Positions 23,312-35,060 are shown, numbered from the stretch's first letter. The stretch is DNA of 64,000 nt from Patiria pectinifera (GCA_029964075.1 CM057147.1:23333513-23397512); one strand, 5' to 3'. Program-made: numbers and translations. Notes: generated by a model not told the origin, from the sequence alone.

Positions 23312-23450
23312 CGTGCGACACTGTAAGTGTAAAGCCATAAAGCCCTTCAGACAACTTCTGGGATTTGAATTTTACGGGTACCGAGTACCTGTGTTTTACA
23401 TGTATGTACTTCAATAGGGTTCCCGGTACTAGCGTATATACCCGTAAATA

Positions 23451-24952
23451 AAGCAACACCACTACACAAAAGCCACTTTTGCGAATTTGCTTCCGTCCAT
23501 TCAACCATTTCCCCCAATGCAATTCCAAGTTCCCACATCCTATCCTGTTCAAAGATGTAAAACATACCAAAAAAATGTAGTTCAAGGATTTAATGTTCTG
23601 TCATTAACCTCTTTCCATGAAAAATTACGTACATGGCACTTCCGGTACAAGGAGAAGAAATTGGCACAATTGATCCTTGATTTGTGAACCAGAAATTCCA
23701 AAGGAGCAATTGTATGCTGGCTTTACTGGAAATCTGCCTTGAGCAACATTGTTTTGGTCTTTTGGGAAAAGAATTGTTTACAGAGGTGGGTAGATTTGGA
23801 TGAAAGGAATGGCTCCAGAATCTCCCCCCCCCCCCCCCCCCAAAAAAAATGTGGAGACTGACTGGTAGACTCGGACCAAAAGCCAAGGGGAAATGGAGGA
23901 ATATTTATGATGCAGAAAATTGAACACACCTTGTTGCTTCTATGAAGTTTTTGTGTTTGCATGTATCTTGTGGGACTTGCCCAATTGACTTGAATCGTAC
24001 ATTTATTGCGTATATTTTTTTAGACATCTTCTAATTGCAATCAATTATTGTTCCTGAGGATTCTATGCGTCTATAACTTCACCTTCTGAATCTGATCTGT
24101 TAGTAATTAAGACCATTTGCCTTTATTTTAATTTCATGAAATGGACCGAGCTAAGGGCTTCTAACTTATACTGTGATTCGCCGAACTAAATTAGAGGCCT
24201 AAAGCATGCATTGGAAGCAGTGTGATTGATGGACTGTTGCGGGCTTGGCCCAGTATTTTGTACTTAGTAAAACTTAGACAGTAGAGAGTTGACTGCCTGA
24301 AAAAAAGTACAAATCAATTGAAATTCCAAGTCAAGCCGGGCGGGGGGGCCGGGGGCCATGGCCCCCAAAAAAAAAAAAAATTGCCTCAGCATCACAGAGC
24401 ATCGAGAATCCAAAAATTACACCGTAATGTTTTTTACCCACTTTTTGGGAGACACAAATTTTTTTTTTGGCCCCCCCCCCCAAATTGTGTTCTGGATCCA
24501 CCCTTGTTCCAAGTCAATTGGAATTGTCGACATTTTCACCTGAATAGGCCACTATTTCGTTGGGTGCCAGGCAGAAGGGCATATGAGCATTCTGACGTGA
24601 CAAATTGCTTCAAGAAAATTGCATTGAAAGGCTCCCGCAATGTCCCCCTACGCGTACTATGAATCCATTGTTCTCCCACGCGTATTATAAATTGTACGAA
24701 TTTTAAATTTGTCACACGTATGAATCATACTTTTTTGGAACAACTTGTGGTGATAAAAATATGTGTAAATTTCATTAAAATAGCGGCAGATTTCCGGATA
24801 CATGCCCTTTTGCTGGAAACATTTTGGTGATTACACGATCATGTGTAAGGGCGTAAGCGCGTGTCATGCCACTCTGCCAGGGGAGTTATTAGGCCTAAAA
24901 TGTCAAACTGACCGGTGTTTGAAAATGAAGGGCTTGGAATGCTCATTCTAAA
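23451..24952. other. Gene-free stretch with G/C-tract repeats
   Basis: Long C runs at 23824-23840 and facing G/C runs at 24340-24365 and 24470-24481, with 'ggatccaccc' beyond, look like a poly-G foldback repeat of about 190 bp (24325-24515). No gene seen. Confidence 0.4.
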
Positions 24953-25083
24953 GCCCGGTAACTTCACACGAAGGCGAAGCGAATTCGTGACGTCAACAGT
25001 ACGTTCGAAGTGCGTCCACCATTGTTGACGACATGAATTTCGCTTTGCACTTGCTTTTGCGTGAGGGATGAACTGGGCTTAAC
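24953..25083. mobile_element. Small MITE with AAGCCCGGT / ACTGGGCTT ends
   Basis: Inverted ends AAGCCCGGTAACTTCAC and GATGAACTGGGCTT. The interior has facing 'cgaaggcgaagcgaattcg' and 'gaatttcgctttgcacttgc'. A relative with CCCGGTTTATACT ends is at 38980-39155. Confidence 0.6.
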
Positions 25084-27474
25084 GGATGTAGCTGATTATA
25101 TAATTAAAAATTTATCCTCGGGGCTCAATTTGTGGCATATCCGGTCAGAAATGGCTTCATGGCATTTTCAAGAATATGGCTAGGATTAAAATGTCATAAA
25201 AAGCAATGAGTGCGAAGGCGAAGGCAGTAAAACGTGTAGAAGAGGATCCCATAAGTCATTTTGGCATCAATGGTTACATACATAATTTTGAAAGGTTACG
25301 AAAATTCGTCAAAATGTGAAACGTAAACCTGACGCTCACGGTCTTTGGAACAAATTATTAGCCCCCAAATAATTTAGTGAGGTTCATTTTAGTAACACAA
25401 TGCTTCCACCCACCCTCCCATCCCTCCCCCACCTTCATAAATTTCTGGATATTAATGCCTAACGAAGACAGATGGCGGCTGCAAAATGTAATAACATGGA
25501 ACGCTGCTTGTTGCTCCTCTGGGGGGAAACTTTGGAAATAACAAATGGAGGCATTGGGCAATGGAAAGTGACATGCTTTGGATGTGTTTGTGACGGACTT
25601 CCTTTTTGGTTGGATTATGGCTAGACGATCAAGGGGATCGGAGGATCAAAAGCTCAGTTCCTTGTAAAGTGATCCCTATATGCCAATGGTTTCTCAAATG
25701 ACATTCGCTCAAAGAATTTAGTGATGAAGGAGTATTTTTAGTTTGGTTTAATAAATGCCGGAACCACTGCACTTTGGTCTTGCAGGGTATGTTTGCCAGG
25801 CTGTTTGAGACAACAGCAACATTTCTGGAAAGTTGATTTGTTGCAATAGATATTTTTATTGAGAAGCTTTGTACAGGACTGGGTGAGTATTGGATTTTTT
25901 TTTACTGGGGTACTCGCAAAGAAATTACTCGCGAGTAGGCGAGTGCTTGCATATGACGGAAAATAACTACTAGCAACTAATGTGCCATGTCGCGCCACAT
26001 TCTTCAGCGCTGAGTTATCCTTACTGTACAACCTTTTGGGTCATTTACTTTGAACGATTGGAATCCTAGGGAGAGAGAGGTGGAGGGAGTGATTCCCTGT
26101 TTGCAGGGGACATATTAAGCCGTGAACCCTAAACCCTAAATTGCTACTCGCGAGTACCTGCTTCTACTCGCATTAGGGCGACAGGCGCGGTTCTAGAGCC
26201 TATATTTTCGGGGGAGCGAGCAGGGTGGATCCAGAAATTTTGTCAGGTAGGTGTGCTGAAATGCAGACCGGTTATTTTATCCAGACACTTTGGCCTCCGA
26301 AAAATCAATAGGTGGGGGGGGAGGGGGGGCTTTTTTATGGAATTTTTTTTGGGGGGCTAGACAAAATTTTGGAGGGGCTAAAGCCCCCCCTAGCCCCCGT
26401 AGAACCGCCATGTTAGGGCGAGTACTCGAGTAGATGAAAAACCACGAGCAGAACAACTAGTAGTATAAACTACTCGCGAGTACTAAAGTAATTGAGTTAC
26501 TTGCCCAGCAGTAGTGTAAGGAGTGAAACCGAAAGAAAAAAAACGAGCAACAAAACTATTCTGTGGTTAGCTAGTAGATATTAATCTTTTAATGTAACTT
26601 TATGCAAGATATGTGTAAGGGGTCGGACTTAAGAATACACTTGATCTGCCTGCACTACCATGTTCCAGCAATTATAATAATGAGCTGGCGTGGGAGAGAA
26701 AGATTTCCTGATTGTAAAATGTCCACAATTCCCAGCTTTCAATTCATCCCTCATGAAGCTGGCTCAGTAAATGTGCTGTAGCTATGGGAGGCTATAATGG
26801 GTTTTCTTCATGACAACCTGTTTGCTGAAAATCACCTGGATGATGCGCGCAGTCATGACTCATTAAGATTATGCGTATGTACAAGGTACGTGCACTTACA
26901 TCTAGTGCAGTGATTCAGGATTATCAATGGAAATAGTTCAGAATCAGTGAGCCAGAATTTGGACGACGAAGTCACGTTTTGTTCATTTGTCATTAAAGTA
27001 CATGTATATGAGACTGAAGTCCATTTCTGACATCAATTTTTTATTTTTTTATTTTTTTTCATAATTAATTGATAAATTTGGCTAACTTTCAGCATAAGGC
27101 TACCTACCAGTATTGCATGCAGAATTTGTTGGTCATTCTATAAATTTGGAGTCCACTTTTTTTCCTGTCCCCGTTACATCTGACATGTATGATTTTATGA
27201 TTTTATAATTCTGATGCACTCCTTAATTAATGCATTTGTCCTCCTACAGGGATTATGAATAACAAAGTACCCAACAAATTTTTACAGAAATCATTTGAAG
27301 TCATTCTCATTGATACTTGAATGGCAAATCATCAAGTACAAATGATACGGGGACACGCTTTGAATCCTAGATTTACAAAACGACCAACATGCATTCATTT
27401 CAAATGTCTGTTCTTGAAACAGACACAAATAATACAAGATTTTTTTTTTCATTTTGCTCTTTTCTTTTCTTCAG
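25084..27474. other. Gene-free stretch upstream of the GPCR coding exon
   Basis: Contains a decayed element at about 25890-26515 rich in ACTCGCGAGTA words, ending 'ttacttgcccagcagtagtg', a hAT-like terminus. A G-tract repeat is nested inside it (26186-26410, ends 'gcggttctagag' and 'gtagaaccgcc'). 27131-27240 is a half copy of the 34002-34263 MITE. A short CCCTAAACCCTAAA at 26125 looks telomere-like but is too short to matter. The rest shows nothing. Confidence 0.4.
27131..27240 (+). mobile_element. Half copy of the GGTCATTCTATAAAT MITE
   Basis: GGTCATTCTATAAATTTGGA and 'ctgtccccgttacatctgac' match the ends of 34002-34263. The second half is absent. Confidence 0.55.
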
Positions 27475-27560
27475 AAAATGGATTGAAAGTAATCTTGCCT
27501 CCAGTGTTTTCAACTTTGCGGAAAAAAAAAACGCCTTCTGAGAAAAGTGTCTGAGTGATT
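27475..27560 (+). other. 5' untranslated part of the GPCR exon
   Basis: A pyrimidine-rich tract ending 'ttcttcag' (27474) makes a credible splice acceptor. The exon then begins AAAATGGATTGA, a two-codon upstream ORF. An in-frame TGA at 27552-27554 precedes the main ATG, so translation cannot come from further upstream in this exon. Confidence 0.5.
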
Positions 27561-28623
27561 ATGAGTCAGGTGGACACCGAAACTGTCTATATTATGGCAG
27601 TGTCGGGCAGTTCCACAACGGACACGACTGGTACTTTTAACATCTCACATTTTACAACCTGGGACCCTGCCAATGCCACCAATTCTACCACGGAGGCTCC
27701 GGGACTGCATCCACCGTACTGGGACCTGCCTGTCGTTATTGTCTTAGCCGTGATACTGTCAGTCATCATGGTGATCAGCATCATCGGCAACTCCCTCATC
27801 ATCCTGACCATCGTCTTCTTTAAAGGGATGCGGAGCAAGACCAACTTGTTTATCACCAACCTGGCCTGCGCGGACCTCGGGGTCTCGGTTCTCTGCATGC
27901 CCTTCTCGCTTCTGACTGTCATCCAGGGCGACTGGACTTTCGGCCCAGCGCTGTGCAATGCCAACGCCTTCTTTGAAGCCTTGTTCCTAGTGGCCTCCAC
28001 CCATGGGCTGATGGCGATCGCCCTGCACAAGTTCTCCTCCCTCGTCTTGCCGTTGAGACGCATTGTCAACCTGCGCCGTGCTATCTACATGGTCGCCTTC
28101 GCCTGGTTCATCGGTCTCACCTGTGCCATCGGCCCATTGATTGGGCTCACCGAGAACGTCTACAAACCTGGAACCTCCCAGTGCGGGCCCAAGTACCCAG
28201 AAAAAATCTCCGAGAAATTAATCGGATTTTACGTTCCTCTGGTCGGCATTGTCATCCCTCTGACATGTCTCATCATTGCCTACAGTGTCATTTTCAACAC
28301 GATTCGCAAATACAGCCGGCGGCTTCGCAGCCACACCAATATGACGGAAGACAAGATTTTCCACCAGCAGAAACGCATCACCATCACCCTCTTCATCGTG
28401 TTCGTCGCGTTCTTCATTTGCTGGACGCCTTACTTTGTGTACTCATGCTTGGGGTTCTCCCTGGGCTTTCATGAAGTCCCCACCATTCTGAACGTTGTCG
28501 CTTACTGGAGCGGTTACACCAACTCGGCCCTGAATCCCATCATCTACGCGTGGAGGGCTAAGTCGTACCGAAAGGCTTTCAAGAAGATCTTCTGTTGTGA
28601 TACAAAAGGCGGCCTCATTTCAG
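27561..28623 (+). CDS. Class A (rhodopsin-like) GPCR, exon with the complete seven-helix domain
   Basis: Encodes residues 1-354 of an integral membrane receptor expected to couple a ligand to G proteins at the cell surface. The start is the ATG at 27561; the GTG at 27555 follows a stop and is not used. The extracellular N-terminus (about 56 residues) carries three N-glycosylation sequons (N27, N38, N41). Landmarks: GN at 76-77 (TM1), LACAD with D105 (TM2), C132 (TM3) and C208 (second outer loop) for the usual disulphide, W182 (TM4), P233 (TM5), CWTP 287-290 (TM6), NPIIY 325-329 (TM7), and C345-C346 as likely palmitoylation sites. The DRY position is HKF (156-158), and position 3.32 is Glu139 rather than the Asp of aminergic receptors. 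Ligand unknown. The exon ends at CAG before GTAGGC after codon 354 plus one base. Reading through would add a short tail ending at 28709. Confidence 0.93.
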
Positions 28624-28984
28624 GTAGGCTTCAATTAAAAGCAAAATGTGTCAAACTGGAGGTTTTTTTTTGGGTGTGTCTTGACCAGACTGCCTTTGCA
28701 ACAATTTGAATGTCATTGATCTAGTTTTCAAGTGGTAAACTCATCTTCAAACATATTTAGAATGCTTTACAGTTATTCATAACATAAGATTTGCATCGTG
28801 GTGATGTATTACTTTAAAAGGTTTTGCCCATCACTGAAGTATTTTGTGAATTACGTTTGTAAATTTTTAGATACGTGTACAAAAATCTGTACTTGTACCG
28901 GGTACTATTTATGAAATACAGGAACTGCATTTTTGCTCGCATGTTCAGCCTCCAAAATTTCATTTTCCCCTTAGACTTGAATGC
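28624..28984 (+). other. GPCR intron, start
   Basis: Begins GTAGGC. No exon seen. Read-through would encode 28 extra residues to a stop at 28707-28709, a possible short isoform. Confidence 0.5.
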
Positions 28985-29745
28985 TTAAAGCTACAGTTCA
29001 TCATTTGCAGCTATCCAAAAAGTAACTGATGTAATTATTGTTGAAAAACATACTTGGTTGAAAGATAGTAAGGCGACTGAACTCCCTGTAAAATTATTCT
29101 TTCTGGCAATCTGTCTTTTTGGAGAAATCAACAAAAGAAGGCCTTTCCAACGGTGCGTCTTAAGATGTACCGTTGGTAAATTCCATTAGTAGTGCGTTTT
29201 TTTAATCGGCGAAGCACTCACAAGCGTTGACATGACGCACACACGCACGCTATACGGTTGCTATAATTCGTCGGCTCAGTGCGCGACAACGCGTAGCTGC
29301 AATCAGCTCAGTGAGAACATGTATCGGATGCTGAATTCAGGCCCAATTCAAAACATGATTCAGCATCTTAAGACGTACCGTTGGTAATTTCCATTAGTAG
29401 TGTGTTTTTTTAATTGGCGAAGCACTCACAAGTGTTGACATGACGCACACACGCGCGCTATACGGTTGCTATAATTCGTCGGCTCAGTGCGCGACATCAC
29501 GTAGCTGCAATCAGCTCAGTGAGAACATATCGGACGCTGAATTCAGGTCCAATTCAAAACATGATTCAGCAACTTTTGATTTGAAATTGAGATCCTGGAA
29601 TGTTGTTTTTCTCAAAATGTACAGCTGAAGCTGAGCTGAAACTTCATTAGATGTGTTGATCAGCACCCTTCTTTAGATTTTGAGCACTTTTGTTGCTTCA
29701 AACGAACAAAATGCACAAATTACAAATGATGGACTATACCTTTAA
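28985..29745 (+). mobile_element. TTAA MITE family 2, copy J, with internal duplication
   Basis: TTAAAGCTACAGTTCATCAT on the left and TTAAAGGTATAGTCCATCAT (inverted) on the right, TTAA-bounded. Longer than copy I (761 against 500 bp) because a block of about 208 bp is tandemly duplicated: the CGTTGGTAA...CCATTAGTAGTG landmark occurs at 29171 and 29379. It ends only 67 bp before the GPCR microexon. Confidence 0.8.
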
Positions 29746-29812
29746 CTTAGCTTTAGTACATACATTTATTAAAAGAATTTACATTAATTGTTTTCCCTCC
29801 TTACTTTTTTAG

Positions 29813-29836
29813 ACACTGGAACAGCAAACAATGGAG
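29813..29836 (+). CDS. GPCR microexon (24 nt), residues DTGTANNG
   Basis: The acceptor has a strong pyrimidine tract ending 'cttttttag' (29812) and the donor is GAG before GTAAGC. The phase is 1 at both borders, so it joins exon 1 (TCA plus G) and the last exon without changing frame. It adds eight residues, DTGTANNG, to the start of the cytoplasmic tail. Because it is 24 nt and symmetric, it can be included or skipped without frame change. The joint phase match of all three exons is the main support; no transcript evidence is available. Confidence 0.65.
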
Positions 29837-29924
29837 GTAAGCTATCACCACTTTCTCTCAACTTTGTTTTAATGTGCTGAATAGTTTAAGAAATGCCGGC
29901 TTTTTTAACCACTACCTTCACAAA

Positions 29925-30178
29925 GTATGGACTAGTGGTAAGGCTTGTGACTCATGATCAGAGGGTCAGGGGTTCAAATCCAGCTGCTGGCCATATGTTG
30001 TGCCCTTGGGCAAGGCACTTCATCCCCACTTGCCTCTCTCCACCCAGGAGTATAAATGGGTACCGGCATTAGCTGGGGAGTAACCTGCGATGGGCTATCA
30101 TTCCAACCAGGGGGAATAGAAAAATTCTCAGTTGTTTCAGAAGTCGGAGATAAACGCTGGCTTGTGACAGACTTTACT
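29925..30178 (+). mobile_element. tRNA-derived SINE, second subtype
   Basis: The head has an A-box-like 'ggactagtggtaaggc' and a B box GGTTCAAATCC. The middle, 'tgcccttgggcaaggcact' followed by 'ctctctccacccaggag', is shared with 16233-16602. The 3' end differs ('gcttgtgacagacttta') and there is no TTA tail. It lies in the GPCR intron in sense orientation. Confidence 0.75.
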
Positions 30179-32365
30179 TTTTTACCTTCATAAAGTGCTT
30201 TGGTACATACCCGTAAAATACATGTACCGGGGTATGTATTGATTTTTTTATTTTTTTTTTAAACAGTTGTGAAGAAATTTTTATGATTGACATTTTTTTT
30301 ATGATGCTGAGCTCTATTTCAGCCAAAAAACTACCTGTATATGCTCAGTTCCAAAATATAATCTCAAATTATACTCATCATTTCCCTGTAGGATTTTTTT
30401 TGAAAACGAGTCACTGGTAAAAAAAATGAATTATTGTGAACTGCATGTACATTTTTGTCGTACCGATATGTGAAATAATAGTGTTTCACCTGTTTATGGA
30501 AAAAAAAAAAATGTGGTGCCAGTACAGTGCTCACTGCCTGAGCCACACATCCCTTCCCAGCCTCCCCAATTCCCTCACAATTTGCACGAGAAAAAAACCC
30601 CAGAACCTTAGCGCTTGCCATACCATTGCATAAGCAATGTTTGGTGTTTCTATCCATACATTATCATCAAAACAAATCACACGTGAAGCAATGTTAATGG
30701 GACAGGTGGATTGGCATTTAAAGGCAGAGGGTCATAGATTATGAGAGACCTTGAGATTACATTGATGAAGTTGGCAATGCAGCTGCCAAGGCAGCTTGGC
30801 CTTGATGGATGTTTACTGTCAAGAAGACTGTCAGAAACATTTGTTGTTGTACATTAATTTGCAAGAAAATTTAACCTTAACCCTAAAAGGGCCGGGGTTA
30901 TTTTGACCATCTGGGGGGGGGGGGGGGAATTCCACCCCCCATAAGATCTCGGCCATCGAGTGACGAAAAGTTTTAAAACTGGGTACGCAAAATTATTCGC
31001 TGCGCGACAACCCATGGTCCAATTTTTATGTTTTTGGTATCAAAAGATGCGCAAGGCTCGAGGCTAAATAGTCATAACAAAGGCTATTCTGCCCCCCCCC
31101 CCCTTTTTTAGGGTTAACCTTAGATCCTTCAAAAAATTCCTCAGGAGGTTTGGAAGGATTTCCCAAGATCAACTAAGGCCGAGCCCAGGCAATATTTCTT
31201 GAACATGGGACTTTCATATACCCCTAAAAAAAGAATCAGAACAAAGGTCTTATGTCTCCCTGCACTTGTGAAGTTTAGAATATTCAGGAAGATTCTGTGC
31301 CAAAAAACGTCTACGGTCTTGGGATAAATGAATCTGTGAGTGTGAGTGTGGTGGAATTCTACCTAAAAGCCAACAAATTGCACTCAAACAGACCAAATCA
31401 TTCCATTTTTTTGCTCATAATTTGCCAATTATTAGAGTTGAGCAGCTCTGTCACATTATTTCAAACTGTTAAGATGAAGTAATATAGAATAATCGAGTAA
31501 TAGGCCTATCGATACAGTGCTAACCAGTGTGTCTAGGCCTAATTGAGCCCTGCATTATGCTCGATATCATCCTCACTGCTTCGGAATGTCATCAGCACTG
31601 CCTCAACCCAATGACAGTGATTGTTGGAGGATTGAGAAGGCAATATTCACCCCTCCACTGAAAAAAAATTCAAGAAATAACGGATGACTTTGGAGGATTG
31701 AGGCTGAATCCAATTTTTACATGGTGGCAAATATCGGAGGATTTTTTCAGGATTGAGGATGGTTCCTAGCCAAAAGGGCCTAGGGGTTGGGGTAATGACT
31801 TGTGATTGCCTTGTGATGACTTAAGACTTCATCTGGTTGGACTCTGGACCTTAAAGTTATTATATTGTGTGTAAAGAGCAAAAACTTTTAGAGATCTTAC
31901 CCCAAACAACATTTTGGAGATTTGAAAGGGTGGAGAACCATTCAAAGGTAACGTTCACCCCTTTTGCTGGTTTCTGTTGTTTTATTTGCTGGTTTCGTTT
32001 GCATTATTTTCTGGAAAAACAATAGACAGCTCCTCCATTGCCTTGAGGCTGAGTAGGTAAGTTTGTCAGTACTGTTTTGCCAATTGCTCGCTCATGTCAG
32101 CTTTGTCCTTTATTTCCTGCTAGCAAATGATGCTGTAAGTGAATGCTCGCTTCTTGAGAGGCCTGAAAGGTATCGGTACTGTAAGATGGAATGGTCCTGG
32201 TTATGGCTTTGGCTTGCAAAAAAATATGTGTAGTAATGATAGTTGCATCTGTGGTATGTGTACCGGTACATGTAGGTTTATAGCTAGTGCTTTCATCACA
32301 GGTTAGGTACCGGTACGTGCATAATGAATGATCATCCTCATTCTCCAGAATTAGCAGTGTACGTT
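30179..32365 (+). other. GPCR intron, mostly unannotated
   Basis: 30880-31117 is a G-tract repeat with inverted ends (TTAACCCTAAAAGGG against CCCTTTTTTAGGGTTAA). The remainder shows no exon, RNA gene or bounded repeat. Confidence 0.4.
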
Positions 32366-33288
32366 GCAGTGTTGTGGGACCTGAGTCCGTCTCGAGTCGC
32401 TATTTCCATGACTCGGAATTGACTTGAGTCGCATCGGCAACTTGGACTCAGACTCGACTATCATGACTCGGACTTGACACAGTGACTCATGACTCGCGAG
32501 TCACATATTTTTGTTACCAAAAAAAAAAAACCTTTTTAAAAACATTATTGTTTAGATTTTCCGAAGTAATGTTTAAGCAGCGCTTAAGAAGGTTAAACAT
32601 TGCTTCGAAGGTTAAAGGGTTCATGAAGTGAATCTTTCTAAGGAACATATTTTGTGCAACTTTCTACTCCTCTGAAATGTATGAAAACTGTTTGACATCT
32701 CGTTTTGGTTAGTTTTATTGAAAAGTGCACTCTAATTAAACATTTAAAATTGTCCATGCTTTTCTGGACAACTGAGGGCGCTGTTGCTGTGATGTCATTT
32801 CAGGAAGACACTGTTTAGTTTAGGGGTTTTCTGTTCAAATTGTGAACCCCAAAATTTACTCATTGAAAACATTTGTGAGAAAAAATTGCTCATTGGCTTA
32901 CTGCCAAGTACTGACACAACAAATGAAAATGAAAAATGAAAAAATTGAAAATAGGGGGACACAGCGTGTCTTTCAAGGATTTTATTATTTATTAAAATTA
33001 CATACATTACACGGCCCTTTAAGCACACAAACTGTACCGCACCACTAATGGTGTTTGAGCTCATATTTCCCGTTACAATGCATCACTATTATTGCATATG
33101 TGGCCATGTCCATTGCATACCAGTACATCCATTTCATACAAATGTGATTTGGACTCGAATTTGAATCAGATGACTTGTGACTCGGACTTGACCCACATGA
33201 CTGGAGACATGGACTCGGACCTAATTGACCCAAGTGACTCAAAACTTTGACTCAAGACTCAAACTCAAGTGATTAGACCACAACATCG
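32366..33288. mobile_element. ACTCGGACTTGA-rich foldback element (possibly hAT-like)
   Basis: The ends TGTTGTGGGAC (32370) and its inverted form 'accacaaca' (near 33280) flank arrays of GACTCG, ACTCGGACTTGA and GAGTCG words running inwards on both sides. A TTAA-bounded element (32612-33022) fills the middle. A CAGTGTTGTGG start recalls hAT termini, but I find no convincing 8-bp duplication. Confidence 0.5.
32612..33022 (+). mobile_element. TTAA-bounded element, family 3 (copy W1)
   Basis: Starts TTAAAGGGTTCATGAAGTG and ends GGCCCTTTAA. The interior ('aaattgtccatgctttt', 'ggacaactgagggc', 'gatgtcatttcaggaagaca') recurs at 37250-37672. The inverted repeat is short (about 8 bp), so the class is inferred from the TTAAAGG ends. 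Confidence 0.5.
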
Positions 33289-34001
33289 GTACACTGTACA
33301 TAACTTCAGTTTCATAGTAGAGAGACAGCAGTGCATACATGTGTAGCTGGCTATGGGGGCTGGAATGAATTAATCCTCTCCAATTGTTGAGCTTGAATGT
33401 CATTGTAAAAGAGCAATATCATTGGAAATGTAGCTTTTTTATGTACAATAGACCTGAGATATGCTTTTGTCACACTTTTATTTGAAATACTGTGAAAGGG
33501 TTAAATTACTAGATCTGTTAATCAAAAACACTGACAAAATTGCCTCAGAATTAATTTTGAGCCTTTTGAATTAATTTACACCATTTTGTATTTGAGATAA
33601 GAACAAAAATGTGGGCTAGTGAAAATGCCTGCGGGCTAGTTAAGAGTCTGTTTCAGTAGCCCGGCTGGCTAGTGAACCAAAAAGTTAAGGTCGAACCCTG
33701 ATGTACTGTCTTAAGGAAGCCAGGTGGAGACAAAAGGACATCATCTCGACCTGGTTTCCATAAGAAAGCACATGTTTAAACAAAGCAGTGTCGTCTTTAA
33801 ATCTCACAGGTCATTTAGCTTGGGAAATTTCCTGCATCGCTTGTAGTCTTATCATCTGCATTATGGAGTACCCAGGTGAATACGTCACGCGCACAAAATG
33901 TGTGTGAAAGACATTAGCGCGTGATTCAACCCGTGAACCAACACGTGCGCGTACTCCATTCATTTGCACTACTCCATTGCTTTCCGCAAAGTTCCATCCT
34001 A
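33289..34001 (+). other. GPCR intron, nothing recognised
   Basis: No exon or repeat structure seen. Confidence 0.4.
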
Positions 34002-34263
34002 TGGTCATTCTATAAATATAGGGTCCAAAGTGGGACATTTTCCTGTCCATGTTACCTCCGAACTTGATAATTTCCATCCAAGGATCATTGACAATGACTT
34101 CCAACAATTTTTTATTTGTTGGTAGGTACAATGTATAGTTCGCTATTCATAGTCACTCTTGGAGGACGACCACATTAAGGAGTGCATCAGAATTATAAAA
34201 TCATAGATGTCAGATGTAACAGGGACAGGCAAAAATGTGGACCCCAAATTTAAAGGATGACCC
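34002..34263. mobile_element. MITE with TGGTCATTCTATAAAT termini, complete copy
   Basis: Left TGGTCATTCTATAAATATAG then GGTCCAAAGTGGGACATTTT. Right (inverted) TGGGTCATCCTTTAAATTTG then GGGTCCACATTTTTGCC. The imperfect inverted repeats exceed 45 bp each. 262 bp, non-coding. Relatives: 27131-27240 and 51418-51595. Confidence 0.65.
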
Positions 34264-35060
34264 AGATTTTGCATGCTTTTCCAAAGGAACAGGTGACATG
34301 CGAAATGCCTGAAAAATCATTGCAAGCAAACGGCATGCATGCAGCAACCTGTGCAGAAAGTGGTGGCAAATCATTGGTTGGTGTTATCTGTGGCAAGGAC
34401 ATGTCGCACCTTCAACTTTATATCTTTAATGCTTCTATTCCTTCCTCCATGCATACAGTGACTGCAATTCTTGAAATTTCACATAGCTCGGAAAATCAAA
34501 ACTGCTGCTATATATTTAAGTGACTGTTGTTAAAATATGTTACTGTTAGGTGAAGTTAATACACATGTAGTTAATGAGGTATGGGGTATACCAGAGATTG
34601 TTTTCAATCATTTACAACTTTCACCCTCCCTCCCCCTAATGTGTGCCCCCACCAACGCCTCCCCCCCCCCCACACGCCCTCCCCCCCCCATTCCTCAAAG
34701 CAATCATAAATGTTTTATTACTCAATATGTACATATAGCGCATGATCTGTCATATCTATGATGCTTCTTGCTCCACTACTGTAATTAAATGTGTATCTAG
34801 ATGTATCAGAAAAGAACCATACATAAATTGGTGTTAACAAGTTGTAGAATTACATCGCAGCATAATACATTTTTTTGAGAGATGCAGCTGTTACTGTTAA
34901 CCATTCGTTAGACTACATTTTTGGAGATCCTGAATTCATGGGGGTGTAGGGAAAGTGTTTCTTGTCTTAGATGCTGCGTTGATTTACTACATTTTGTGAT
35001 GTTTCACTAGTTACATGTAGTTGCTTAATTTGTTGCCTAACAGCACAACAAATATGAAAC
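34264..35060 (+). other. GPCR intron, nothing recognised
   Basis: C-rich runs around 34625-34690 only. Confidence 0.4.

Larger units (their letters stand above)
22205..23450 (+). mobile_element. hAT-like 'GAGTACCCG' element, copy V3, carrying two insertions
   Basis: Three V segments in the right order, 22205-22343, 22708-22846 and 23312-23450, match V1 and V5 (GAGTACTCAACCG, GTCAGGAACCG, 'ttctcagacaatgaaaaaga', 'ggaaaaccaaaac', 'cccttcagacaacttctggg', GGGTACCGAGTACC). The breaks are a Harbinger-like MITE and a T2 MITE. Confidence 0.75.

Noticed and set aside
26120-26140. Interstitial telomere repeat (CCCTAAA)
   Set aside because: Two units only, within unique sequence, so no meaningful array.
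27587-28069. 160-codon open frame antisense to the GPCR exon
   Set aside because: Shadow of the GC-rich coding sequence on the other strand; the sense strand carries all GPCR motifs.
28181-28474. 97-codon frame overlapping the GPCR exon on the same strand
   Set aside because: Out-of-frame shadow of the receptor sequence.
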